Shown here in pieces: positions 37,581 through 45,343 of a DNA stretch of 64,000 nt. The DNA is from Couchioplanes caeruleus. Lineage in GTDB: Bacteria > Actinomycetota > Actinomycetes > Mycobacteriales > Micromonosporaceae. The position numbers were made by a program, and so were the translations under genes. The notes under the pieces were generated by a model. That model was not told where the DNA came from and ran no database searches. It was given only the letters and a program-made list of their open reading frames with translations. Position 1 is the first letter of the stretch. Each line of letters starts with the position of its first letter. The DNA lies in assembly GCF_003751945.1 (NCBI RefSeq), contig NZ_RJKL01000001.1:2294001-2358000 (forward strand), in the 5' to 3' direction.

Positions 37581-38498
37581 TCATTGCCAGATCATCTCGA
37601 TCTGGCGCTCGAACGTGCTGTAGCCGGCCCTCGCGAAGGCCGCGGCCATCGGCACGTTGCCGACGTCGGTCGCCGCCCGGATCCGCGGCACGCCCTGCGC
37701 GGCGAGCAGGCTCGTACCCGCGGCGAGCACGTCGTGGATGTAGCCACGACCGCGGTGCGCCGGCACCACGCCGACGTACGCGATGATCGGGTTGTAGCCG
37801 TTGTGCGCGGGGATCACGAAACCGACCGGCTCCCCGTCCGGCAGCGTCGCGATCCGCCACCACTCGTGAGGGCTGGCGTAGCGAGCGAGCTCCTGCCGGT
37901 ACTGCTCCCGCGCGGCCTGCTCGGCGGTCATCCGGGTCAGGTCGTCGCGCCCGTGTGCGTCGAGCGTGCCGTCCAGCACGAGCGTCATGAGGGCGATGAG
38001 CTCGTCCGGGTCGCGCACCGGCCGGAAGGCGAGCCGCCCGCCGGGTGCGGGAATCGGTGTGCCCCGACGCCATTCCAGCCGCAGCCGTTCGACGAAGAGC
38101 TTCGCTCCGACCCGGTGCAGCGCCTCCATCCGGTCCTCGACCGGCTGCCGCGTGCGCCGGTGGTCACGCCAGTCCGGCGGAAGGAACCGGCCGTACTCCG
38201 GAGGCGTCGCGCCGGAGGGCACCACGGCGGCCAGCGCGGTCGTCAACAATCGCACGCCGTCGTCCACATCGCCGTCTATGTCGAAGATGTCCATCAACAA
38301 CGGGTGCTGGTCACCGGCCCTCGACCACCATCCGGCCCGAGCCACCACGCGATCACCACGCAGGGCGAGCCACAACCATTCCGGACGGCGGCGGCCGGCG
38401 GCCAGGTCGGCGGCGATCTCGTCGTTGAGCACGTACGGCAGGCGGTTGAACAGGTCCAGCTCATCGGGTCCGGAGATCGGACGCAAGGTCGAAGTCAA
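37581..38498 (-). CDS. GNAT-family N-acetyltransferase, two GNAT-like halves
   Basis: This 305-residue protein has a C-terminal GNAT domain with acetyl-CoA loop VVPAHRGRGYIHDVL and the later DVGNVPMAAAFARAGY. The N-terminal half (LRPISGPDELDLFNRLP, LALRGDRVVARAGWW) resembles a second, diverged GNAT half, giving the double layout seen in several actinobacterial acetyltransferases. The acceptor is unknown. The most likely start is TTG at 38498, with AGGGGG eight bases upstream. A promoter and a 17-residue leader ORF precede it. Confidence 0.85.
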   Translation of the reverse strand: MTSTLRPISGPDELDLFNRLPYVLNDEIAADLAAGRRRPEWLWLALRGDRVVARAGWWSRAGDQHPLLMDIFDIDGDVDDGVRLLTTALAAVVPSGATPPEYGRFLPPDWRDHRRTRQPVEDRMEALHRVGAKLFVERLRLEWRRGTPIPAPGGRLAFRPVRDPDELIALMTLVLDGTLDAHGRDDLTRMTAEQAAREQYRQELARYASPHEWWRIATLPDGEPVGFVIPAHNGYNPIIAYVGVVPAHRGRGYIHDVLAAGTSLLAAQGVPRIRAATDVGNVPMAAAFARAGYSTFERQIEMIWQ

Positions 38499-38536
38499 GG
38501 CAGTCCCCCTGTGGAGGCGCCCCGCCCATTCCGGGT

Positions 38537-38590
38537 TCAGCGCGGCTGATAACCCCGGGAGGACACGAGCGCGGTATTCATGGCGTACAC
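38537..38590 (-). CDS. Putative 17-residue leader peptide before the GNAT gene
   Basis: GTG at 38590 opens a short frame (VYAMNTALVSSRGYQPR) ending at 38537. AAAGGAGG lies at 38599-38606, eight bases upstream, the best Shine-Dalgarno in the region. A promoter with 17-base spacing lies just before it. The GNAT start is 38 bases after the leader stop. No start codon of the GNAT frame lies near this ribosome site, so the leader is the likelier reading. It resembles the short upstream ORFs that control antibiotic-response genes in actinobacteria. Confidence 0.55.
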   Translation of the reverse strand: MYAMNTALVSSRGYQPR

Positions 38591-38625
38591 GGCTCAGCCC
38601 TCCTTTCTCGAAGATCCGGCCACCA

Positions 38626-38654
38626 GTTCTATGCGAGGCTCCCACCGACCGCAA
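38626..38654 (-). promoter_or_regulatory. Promoter for the leader peptide and GNAT gene (TTGCGG - 17 nt - TAGAAC)
   Basis: On the minus strand TTGCGG (38649-38654) and TAGAAC (38626-38631) are 17 bases apart. Transcription would start around 38620 and include the leader ORF. The -35 box sits only four bases from the pimB stop. Confidence 0.6.
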
Positions 38655-38658
38655 CCGA

Positions 38659-39786
38659 TTACGGCTGCTTCAGCATGTCGGCGAGGCCTGCGGCCTTGGT
38701 CTCCCAGCGCCACTCGCGCTCGACCCAGGCCCGGCCCGCCGCGCCCATCCGCCTCGCGCGGTCCGGATCGGACAGCAACTCGGCGAGCCGGTCGGCGATC
38801 GCGGCGACATCCTTGCCGCCCACGACGTGCCCGGTCTCCCCCTCGCGGACCGCGTCGGGTGCGCCGCCGGAGTCGCCCGCGAGCACGGGCAGGCCGGTCG
38901 CCGACGCCTCGAGGTAGACGATGCCGAGGCCTTCGACGTCGAGGCCCGCGCCGCGGGTGCGGCACGGCATCGCGTACACGTCGCCGGCCGCGTAGTGCGC
39001 GGGAAGATCCTCCCAGGGCACCGAGCCGGTGAAGACCACATCGGACTCGACGCCCTCGGCGCGGGCGAGGGCCTGGAGCGTCTCCCGGTACGGCCCGCCG
39101 CCGACGATCAGCAGCGCCGCGCCCGGGACGCGCCGGCGGATCGACGGCAGCGCGCGGATCAGCATGTCCTGGCCCTTGCGGGGCACGAGCCGCGAGACGC
39201 ACACGACGACGGGCCGGTCGCTGAGCTTGTGCCTCGCCCGCACCGCGGCGCCGTCGACGTCCGGGTGGTACGCGTCGACGTCCACCCCGGGCGTGAGCCG
39301 TTCGAGGGAGGTGAGCCCGCGCAGCGCCCGGTCGAGGCGTATCCGCTGGAACTCGGTCAAAAAGGTCACCACGTCGTTGTCCCGGGCGATGCGCCGCAGC
39401 AACTGCCGTGCGCCGGGCAGGGCGGCCCAGCCGATCTCGTGCCCGTGGGTGAGCGCCACCGCCCGGGTGATGCCGGTCCGCCGGCGCAGCCCACCGGCCA
39501 GCAGCCCCAGCGGCGCCGCGGCCCCGAACCAGACGCTGTCACATTCGTACGATCGCGCGATCTCGGCCGCCCGCCGCGCGACGGCGGGCGTGGGCAGCAG
39601 CACCCCGGTCTTCTCCCGGACGACCTCGAACGGCTGCTCGGCGTCGAACTTCGCGGCCCCGCGCCACGTGGAGGCGTAGACGACCACGGACCCGGACGAC
39701 TGCCGCACCGCGAGGTTGTGCACGAACTGCTGGATCCCCCCGGGCCGCGGCGGGAAGTCGTTGGTGACGAGCAGCGTCCGCGACAT
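38659..39786 (-). CDS. pimB: Phosphatidylinositol mannoside mannosyltransferase PimB'-like (GT4)
   Basis: This 375-residue GT-B glycosyltransferase has LLVTNDFPPRPGGIQQFVHN at the N-terminus, TPGVDVDAYHP, VVCVSRLVPRKGQDMLI and the nucleotide-binding segment RGAGLDVEGLGIVYLEASA. It matches PimB' (Rv2188c), which adds the second mannose to phosphatidylinositol monomannoside using GDP-mannose on the cytoplasmic membrane face. This supports a PIM-containing envelope. The start is the ATG at 39786 or the adjoining GTG at 39789. Confidence 0.9.
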   Translation of the reverse strand: MSRTLLVTNDFPPRPGGIQQFVHNLAVRQSSGSVVVYASTWRGAAKFDAEQPFEVVREKTGVLLPTPAVARRAAEIARSYECDSVWFGAAAPLGLLAGGLRRRTGITRAVALTHGHEIGWAALPGARQLLRRIARDNDVVTFLTEFQRIRLDRALRGLTSLERLTPGVDVDAYHPDVDGAAVRARHKLSDRPVVVCVSRLVPRKGQDMLIRALPSIRRRVPGAALLIVGGGPYRETLQALARAEGVESDVVFTGSVPWEDLPAHYAAGDVYAMPCRTRGAGLDVEGLGIVYLEASATGLPVLAGDSGGAPDAVREGETGHVVGGKDVAAIADRLAELLSDPDRARRMGAAGRAWVEREWRWETKAAGLADMLKQP

Positions 39787-39844
39787 CACCGCTCACCCCC
39801 GCCGCAGGCGCGTGCGACGACTCCGGCCCCGCACAGGTCCGGCA

Positions 39845-41101
39845 TCAGCGCTCACCTCGGGCGAAGGCGCGGGCGGCGGCGATCCGCTCGACGGTGGACG
39901 GATGCGAGGCGGACATGAGGTACTCCCAGGCCGGTGGGTCGGGGTCGGACAGGTTGACGCTGCCGAGGCGGCGCTGCATCGCCTCGAAGGCGGCCGGGTC
40001 GCCGGTCAGGGCGAGCGCGTGGGCGTCCGCGCGGGCCTCGACGCGGCGGGAGACCAGCGCCTGCGCCGGGCCTCCGGCCAGGCCGGCGAGCGTCACCAGG
40101 GCGAGGAGCAGCGCGATCGCCCGCGGTTCGCCCATCGCGTCGACGCCGGCCCAGCGCAGCAGCCAGCCCAGCGAGCCGAGCAGATACAGCGCGATCACCG
40201 CGGCGGCGGCACCCAGGGCGCCGATGACGGTGCCGGTGAGGACGTCGTGGCGTTTGGCGTGACCGAGCTCGTGCGCGGCCACCGACACCACCTCGGCGGG
40301 CGCCGCCTCGGTGAGCAGCGTGTCGTACACGACGATCCGCCGGGTCGGCCCGAAGCCGGACACGTACGCGTTCACCGCCCTGGTCCGCCGGGACGCGTCG
40401 GCGACGAGAACATCCTTGACAGGTACGCCGTCGCGCGCCGCAAGGTCCATCAGCTCGGTGCGCAGCGGTCCGGCGGCCATCGGGGTGAACTTGTTGAAGA
40501 CCGGCTCGACCACCACCGGCAGCACGAACGACAGCAGCACCACCAGAGCGGCCGCGCCCACCGCACCGAACGCCCACCACCACCGCGGCGCCAGGCGGGT
40601 CACGGTGAAGAAGCCGAGTAGCGCCACCGCGCCGATGACCGCGCCGACGGCGAACGACTTCGCCACGTCGACCGCCCACGGACCCCAGGTCTGCGTCGAG
40701 ATGCCGTACCGGACGACGACGGTGTGCCGCCAGGCGGCGAAGGGCAGGGTGAGGATCTCGGCGACCAGGACGATGAGCAGCCCGCCGAGGACGGCCTGGG
40801 CGATCCAGTGGTCGCCGAACGGGCGGCCGGCCCACGACACGAGCCGCGAGCCCAGCGGGGTGAGGCCGAGCAGCAACGCCCCCAGGAGGCCGATCGCCAG
40901 CCCGCCGTATGCACCGGGCCGCAGCGCGGAATGGAACTCCCGGGCCCGGGCCACCCGATCGGCGGGAAGCTCCGCCAGCGCCGCGATCTGGTCGGCCCGG
41001 GGAGCGGGCGGCCGCTGCCACGGAACGGTCACCGCGGCGTAGACGATCAGGGCGACCAGCAGCACACCCAGCGTGCATGCGGCCCACAGCCGTGGCGTCA
41101 C
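39845..41101 (-). CDS. M48-family membrane metallopeptidase (Ste24/CAAX protease-like)
   Basis: This 418-residue integral membrane protease has several transmembrane helices in its N-terminal half and the zinc motif VAAHELGHAKRHD near residue 285, with the third ligand Glu in EARADAHALAL near 370. VNAYVSGFGPTRRIVVYDTL precedes the motif as in the Ste24/HtpX families. It cleaves membrane proteins or peptides; the target is unknown. The GTG start at 41101 is at the end of a long non-coding gap. Confidence 0.88.
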   Translation of the reverse strand: MTPRLWAACTLGVLLVALIVYAAVTVPWQRPPAPRADQIAALAELPADRVARAREFHSALRPGAYGGLAIGLLGALLLGLTPLGSRLVSWAGRPFGDHWIAQAVLGGLLIVLVAEILTLPFAAWRHTVVVRYGISTQTWGPWAVDVAKSFAVGAVIGAVALLGFFTVTRLAPRWWWAFGAVGAAALVVLLSFVLPVVVEPVFNKFTPMAAGPLRTELMDLAARDGVPVKDVLVADASRRTRAVNAYVSGFGPTRRIVVYDTLLTEAAPAEVVSVAAHELGHAKRHDVLTGTVIGALGAAAAVIALYLLGSLGWLLRWAGVDAMGEPRAIALLLALVTLAGLAGGPAQALVSRRVEARADAHALALTGDPAAFEAMQRRLGSVNLSDPDPPAWEYLMSASHPSTVERIAAARAFARGER

Positions 41102-41240
41102 GCTCGTGCCTCCATCCTGGTCCCTCCGGCCGGCGCCGTCGCCGACCGCTACGGCCGGTGCTGCCGCCGACCGACCCGCGCAGGCCGACCCACGCGCGAG
41201 GACCCGCCCATCCTAGGCGCGCACCCAGGCATGATCACGT

Positions 41241-41465
41241 CACCGGGACCCGCCGCCCTCCACGCCGCATCGCTACCGGGACCCGCCACCCACGCCTGCG
41301 CCGCCGGGCAGACCCGTCGCCACCCACGCCGCGTCGCCACCGGCACCCGACACGCACTCCCGCACTGCCGTGCGGACCCGCCACCCACGCCGCATCGCGC
41401 TGCGGACCCCCCGCCCACGCCGCGTCGCCGTGCGGACCCGCCGTCACCCAGGCTGCGTCGGCGCG
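41241..41465. repeat. Degenerate tandem repeat array, about seven units of 30-33 bases
   Basis: Between the M48 protease and a small Cys-rich gene, a unit of the form GACCCGCCACCCACGCCGC recurs near 41246, 41279, 41311, 41343, 41374, 41404 and 41434 with 70-95 percent identity between neighbours. Apparent ORFs on both strands are low-complexity and in no consistent frame, so I read it as non-coding. The rest of the 41102-41502 gap shows nothing recognisable. Confidence 0.65.
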
Positions 41466-41502
41466 CGGCCTGCGCGGCGCGCCGTCGCCGAGCGGTTCAT
41501 GA

Positions 41503-41724
41503 TCACGCCACGTGTCCGTGGCGGCGGACGAGAGGGACCGAGACCGGCGGCTCCGGGGTCTCCAACAGCTCGACCTCGAACCCCGCCAGCTCGAAGACCT
41601 CGATCGCCCGCAGCTCGCCCGGGGTCAGGTCGCCGATGCCGTCCGGGGTGTCGGCCATGGCCTTGATCAGGCATCCTTCGCATCCACGTCCCCTACCGGG
41701 GCAGCGGCCGCAGTCGATGATCAT
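41503..41724 (-). CDS. Small cysteine-motif protein
   Basis: This 73-residue protein starts MIIDCGRCPGRGRGCEGCLI, with C-x2-C-x6-C-x2-C, a compact zinc-binding arrangement. The remainder (LTPGELRAIEVFELAGFEVEL) is helical and acidic. The ATG at 41724 is preceded by GAGGAGGAAG and the length fits a small conserved actinobacterial family of unknown function. It follows the NYN-domain gene in the same direction. Confidence 0.65.
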   Translation of the reverse strand: MIIDCGRCPGRGRGCEGCLIKAMADTPDGIGDLTPGELRAIEVFELAGFEVELLETPEPPVSVPLVRRHGHVA

Positions 41725-41832
41725 CACTTCCTCCTCGTGCCGATGGTGGCCCGGCCACGATCCGGGGGAAGTGCCTGTCGCGGACCGACCACCATCGGTG
41801 ACAGTCACGCTATGGAGGGGGTACGACAAAAA

Positions 41833-43365
41833 TCAGGACCGCGCGAGCCGGCGCAGCAACGAGTCGGCGCCCATCGGGTACGCACCATGCCGGCGCACGC
41901 CGTCCGCGACCTCCCGGTCCGACGAGATGACGACGAGCGGCCGGCCCGCCGGCTCGGCGCGGACCAACTGCCGGATCAGCTCGTCGGCGGTGTCGCCCTT
42001 GCGGGAGAAGAGCACGCGTACGCCGCGGGGCGCGGGTGGCAGCCCGTGGACGCGTTCCGCCCCGTCGAAGACGACCGTGACCTCGTCCCCGGTCTGCGCG
42101 GCGATGCCGCCGAGCCCGGTGATCAGCCGTTTGCGCTGGTGCTCCAGGGACATCTCGGCGAATCCGCGCTTGGTGACGTTGTAGCCGTCGACGATCAGGT
42201 GGGCGCGGGGCAGCGCCAGCAACTGGTCCAGGCGGCCCGGGTCGTCGGTGTCCTGGGCGCGGGGGCGCGACCGTTCCGCGGCGCCCGGCCGGTCGGCCGC
42301 GGCGTCCGCCACGAAGTCGGCGGGCAGCTTGTCGGCGGGCCCGAGGGCAAGCTCGCGGCGCAGGCCGGAGGCGGCCTGCCCGATCGTCTCCAGCAGCAGC
42401 CAGAGGCGGGCGTCGTCCGCGGCCCGGGCGTCCTTGGCGCTCTGCTTACCCGAGGCGGCCGCGGCCTCCGCCTCCGCCAGGCGCGTGCGCAGCCGCCGTA
42501 CCTCCGCATCGTGGTCGGCGGCCACCTTGGCCGTGCGTCCCTTCTCGGTGGCCAGCAGATCGGTGGCCCGTTTGTGGGCCGCCTGCGTCTCGCGCAGCGC
42601 CCGGGCCGCGCTCCGGGCCTCCTCGCGGAGCTGGCCCAGCTCCTCGCGCACCCGGGCGAGCTCGTCGCGGAGCTTGTCCGCCTCGACCTTGGCGACGGCA
42701 CGGTCGTGCTCGGCCCGGGCGGCACGCTGCTCGGCCTCGCGGATCTGGTGGGCCACGGCCGCGCTGTCCGCCTCGGCGCGCACCGACTCCCCGGCCGCGG
42801 TGACCAGGTCGCGCCAGCCTGCGGGCCGGGCCAGATAGGCGAGGGCGGCGACCTCGACGGGGTCGGCCGCAGCGGGCGCCATCCCGGCCGCGACGGCGGC
42901 GGCCAGGTCTCCGTTCTCGGTGACCACCCGGACGCCGATGCGCTGGCGGAACAACGGATCGGCGGCGAGCTGGGCGGCGAGCGCGGCACCACCCAGCCGG
43001 GCCCGACGATTCGGGGCGAACCGGGCCACCCTCCGCAACGCGACGGGAATCTCGTCGGCGGGCATGCCGGGCAGGGCGGCGGCCGTCAGCGTGGTGATCC
43101 GCTGACGCACCGGCTCGGGCAACACCGGCTCCGGCAGGCCGGCATCCTCCTCGAACGCATCGCCGTCCCCACCCTCAGCGCGAAGATCATCCCCGGCGCC
43201 CGAGGCAGCCGGGGCCCGATCATCCCCGGCGCCCGCGGCAGCCGGGGAGTGATCGTCATCTGCCGCGCCGGGGCCGCGCCGGCCGGCCGGGTCGTCCTCC
43301 GGCGCACCGAGGGACGCCGCCTCCTCCTCGGAGGGACGGTCGGCGTACTCGTGCGGCGCGGACAT
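41833..43365 (-). CDS. NYN-domain (YacP-like) RNA-binding nuclease with coiled coil
   Basis: This 510-residue protein has an N-terminal acidic Ala/Gly-rich region (1-90), a helical domain with LARPAGWRDLVTAAGES, a long predicted coiled coil (about 220-340; heptad-rich AEQRAARAEHDRAVAKVEAD) and a C-terminal NYN/PIN-like nuclease domain (about 385-510). The domain carries LIVDGYNVTKRGF, VVFDGAERVHG and VISSDREVADGVRRHGA, the acidic metal-binding residues of YacP-type ribonucleases. It may act in RNA decay. The start is ATG 43365 after GGGAG; upstream TTG 43410 is possible. Confidence 0.85.
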   Translation of the reverse strand: MSAPHEYADRPSEEEAASLGAPEDDPAGRRGPGAADDDHSPAAAGAGDDRAPAASGAGDDLRAEGGDGDAFEEDAGLPEPVLPEPVRQRITTLTAAALPGMPADEIPVALRRVARFAPNRRARLGGAALAAQLAADPLFRQRIGVRVVTENGDLAAAVAAGMAPAAADPVEVAALAYLARPAGWRDLVTAAGESVRAEADSAAVAHQIREAEQRAARAEHDRAVAKVEADKLRDELARVREELGQLREEARSAARALRETQAAHKRATDLLATEKGRTAKVAADHDAEVRRLRTRLAEAEAAAASGKQSAKDARAADDARLWLLLETIGQAASGLRRELALGPADKLPADFVADAAADRPGAAERSRPRAQDTDDPGRLDQLLALPRAHLIVDGYNVTKRGFAEMSLEHQRKRLITGLGGIAAQTGDEVTVVFDGAERVHGLPPAPRGVRVLFSRKGDTADELIRQLVRAEPAGRPLVVISSDREVADGVRRHGAYPMGADSLLRRLARS

Positions 43366-43439
43366 TTTCTTATTCTCCCACCGTGGGCTGCGGAAAGCTT
43401 GCGGAGGCAAGTGATCTTTTCGGGTACGGACCCGGCAGA

Positions 43440-45269
43440 ATGTCGTACCCCACCCCTACATTCCCCGCCGTGGCACAACCGGCATACGTCCAGGGCACTC
43501 TGGACACCCTCCTGAGCGCGGACGGCTCGGTCGATCCGGCGGCGCTGTCGCTGCGGGACACCACGTTCGTGGTCCTCGACCTCGAGACGACCGGCGGCGC
43601 GCCGGACGGCGGTGGCATCACCGAGATCGGCGCGGTCAAGGTGCGCGGCGGCGAGGAGCTCGGCGTGCTGGGCACCCTGGTCAACCCGGGCGAGCGTCTG
43701 CCGCCGTTCATCACCGTGCTGACCGGCATCACCGAGGCGATGCTGGCGCCCGCGCCGCCGATCGAGGCCGTCCTGCCGAGCCTGCTCGAGTTCCTCCGGG
43801 GCGCGGTGCTGGTCGCCCACAACGCGCCCTATGACGTGGGGTTCCTCAAGGCCGCCTGCGCGCGGCACGGGCACGTCTGGCCGCAGTTGCGCGTTCTGGA
43901 CACCGCCGCCCTGGCCCGCCGGGCGCTGACCCGCGACGAGGTGCCCAACCGCAAGCTCGGCACGCTCGCCCAGTTCTTCCACGCCCGCGTGCAGCCCACC
44001 CACCGGGCGCTCGACGACGCCAAGGCCACCGTCGACGTCCTGCACGGGCTGATCGAGCGGCTGGGCAGTTTCAAGGTCCACACCCTCGGCGACGCGATCG
44101 AGTTCGCCAAGGCGGTCACCCCTACCCAACGGCGCAAACGCCACCTCGCCGACGACCTGCCGCACGTGCCGGGCGTCTACGTGTTCCGCGCCGCCGACGA
44201 CCGCCCGCTTTACGTCGGCACCTCGGTCGACATCGCCACCCGGGTCCGCAGCTACTTCACGGCGAGCGAGAAGCGCGCCCGGATGTCCGAGATGATCGCC
44301 GCCGCCACCCGGGTGGAGGCCGTCGAGTGCGCACACTCGCTGGAGGCCGAGGTGCGCGAGCTGCGGCTCATCGCCTCGCACGCCCCGCCGTACAACCGCA
44401 GGTCGAAGTATCCGGAGCGGGTCGTCTGGCTCAAGCTCACCGCGGAGGCGTACCCCCGGCTGTCGGTGGTCCGCCAGTTCACCGACGACGGCGCCGCCTA
44501 CCTGGGCCCGTTCTCGTCGCGGCGCACCGCCGAACTGGCCGCCGCCGGGGTCTACGACGCCGTGCCGCTGCGCCAGTGCACCCACAAGCTCTCCACCCGG
44601 ACCACCACGCCGGCCTGCGCGCTGGCCGAGCTGGGCAGATGCGCGGCGCCCTGCGAGCACCGCATCACCCCCGAGGCGTACACCCTCAGCGCCGCACTGC
44701 CCTTCAGCACCGCGACCCAGGGCGACCCGGAGCCACTGGTGGAAGCCCTGATGGTCCGGATCGAGGCGCTGTCGCAGCGGCAGCGTTACGAGGAGGCGGC
44801 CGTCGTGCGGTCCCGCCTCGTCGCGCTGCTGCGAGCCACCGTGCGCATGCAGAAGCTGGGGGCGCTCACCCGGCTCGGCGAGCTGGTCGCGGCACGGCGC
44901 AACGAGGCGTACGGATGGGAGATCATCGTGGTCCGGCACGGCCGCCTGGCCGCCGCCGCGACGTCTCCCCCGCGGTTGCATCCCCGGCCGACCCTCGACC
45001 TGGCGCGGGCGACGGCCGAGACGGTCCTACCCGGACCGGGGCCGGTCCCGGCGGCCTCGGCCGAGGAGAGCGAGCGGATCTTGGCATGGCTGGAACGACC
45101 CGACACCCGGCTGGTGGAAACTTCCGGCGACTGGGTGTCACCCGCGCGTGGCGCAGCGCGCTTTACTACCCTGCTCAGCAAGGCTGAGGCCGCGGCGTCG
45201 AGAAGAGACTCGTCCATTCGCTCATCGGTAACTGACCGTTCGGACGACGCTCGCTCGCATAGGCTGTAA
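43440..45269 (+). CDS. DEDDh exonuclease fused to UvrC-like GIY-YIG nuclease
   Basis: This 609-residue protein joins an N-terminal DnaQ-type 3'-5' exonuclease (FVVLDLETTGG near residue 42, AHNAPYDVGFL, HRALDDAKATVDV) to a C-terminal GIY-YIG domain of UvrC/Cho type (PHVPGVYVFRAADDRPLYVG near residues 239-258, with SLEAEVRELRLI). Near residue 395 is ALAELGRCAAPCEHR, as in UvrC cysteine regions, and a UvrB-binding-like helix (QRYEEAAVVRSRLVALL) follows. It is the counterpart of Rv2191. It probably repairs bulky lesions with UvrB. The ATG at 43440 is the most likely start; an earlier frame extension exists. Confidence 0.9.
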   Translation: MSYPTPTFPAVAQPAYVQGTLDTLLSADGSVDPAALSLRDTTFVVLDLETTGGAPDGGGITEIGAVKVRGGEELGVLGTLVNPGERLPPFITVLTGITEAMLAPAPPIEAVLPSLLEFLRGAVLVAHNAPYDVGFLKAACARHGHVWPQLRVLDTAALARRALTRDEVPNRKLGTLAQFFHARVQPTHRALDDAKATVDVLHGLIERLGSFKVHTLGDAIEFAKAVTPTQRRKRHLADDLPHVPGVYVFRAADDRPLYVGTSVDIATRVRSYFTASEKRARMSEMIAAATRVEAVECAHSLEAEVRELRLIASHAPPYNRRSKYPERVVWLKLTAEAYPRLSVVRQFTDDGAAYLGPFSSRRTAELAAAGVYDAVPLRQCTHKLSTRTTTPACALAELGRCAAPCEHRITPEAYTLSAALPFSTATQGDPEPLVEALMVRIEALSQRQRYEEAAVVRSRLVALLRATVRMQKLGALTRLGELVAARRNEAYGWEIIVVRHGRLAAAATSPPRLHPRPTLDLARATAETVLPGPGPVPAASAEESERILAWLERPDTRLVETSGDWVSPARGAARFTTLLSKAEAAASRRDSSIRSSVTDRSDDARSHRL

Positions 45270-45343
45270 GGACGCGGCCGTGAAGCCGAGCAATCGGCGG
45301 CTTCCACGCGTAGGGTGTGGTCGATCGGTGAGGGGGTGTCCGG

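Noticed and set aside
41149..41447. Two minus-strand frames within the tandem repeat region
   Set aside because: They translate the repeat units into low-complexity peptides in different frames, so they are not treated as genes.
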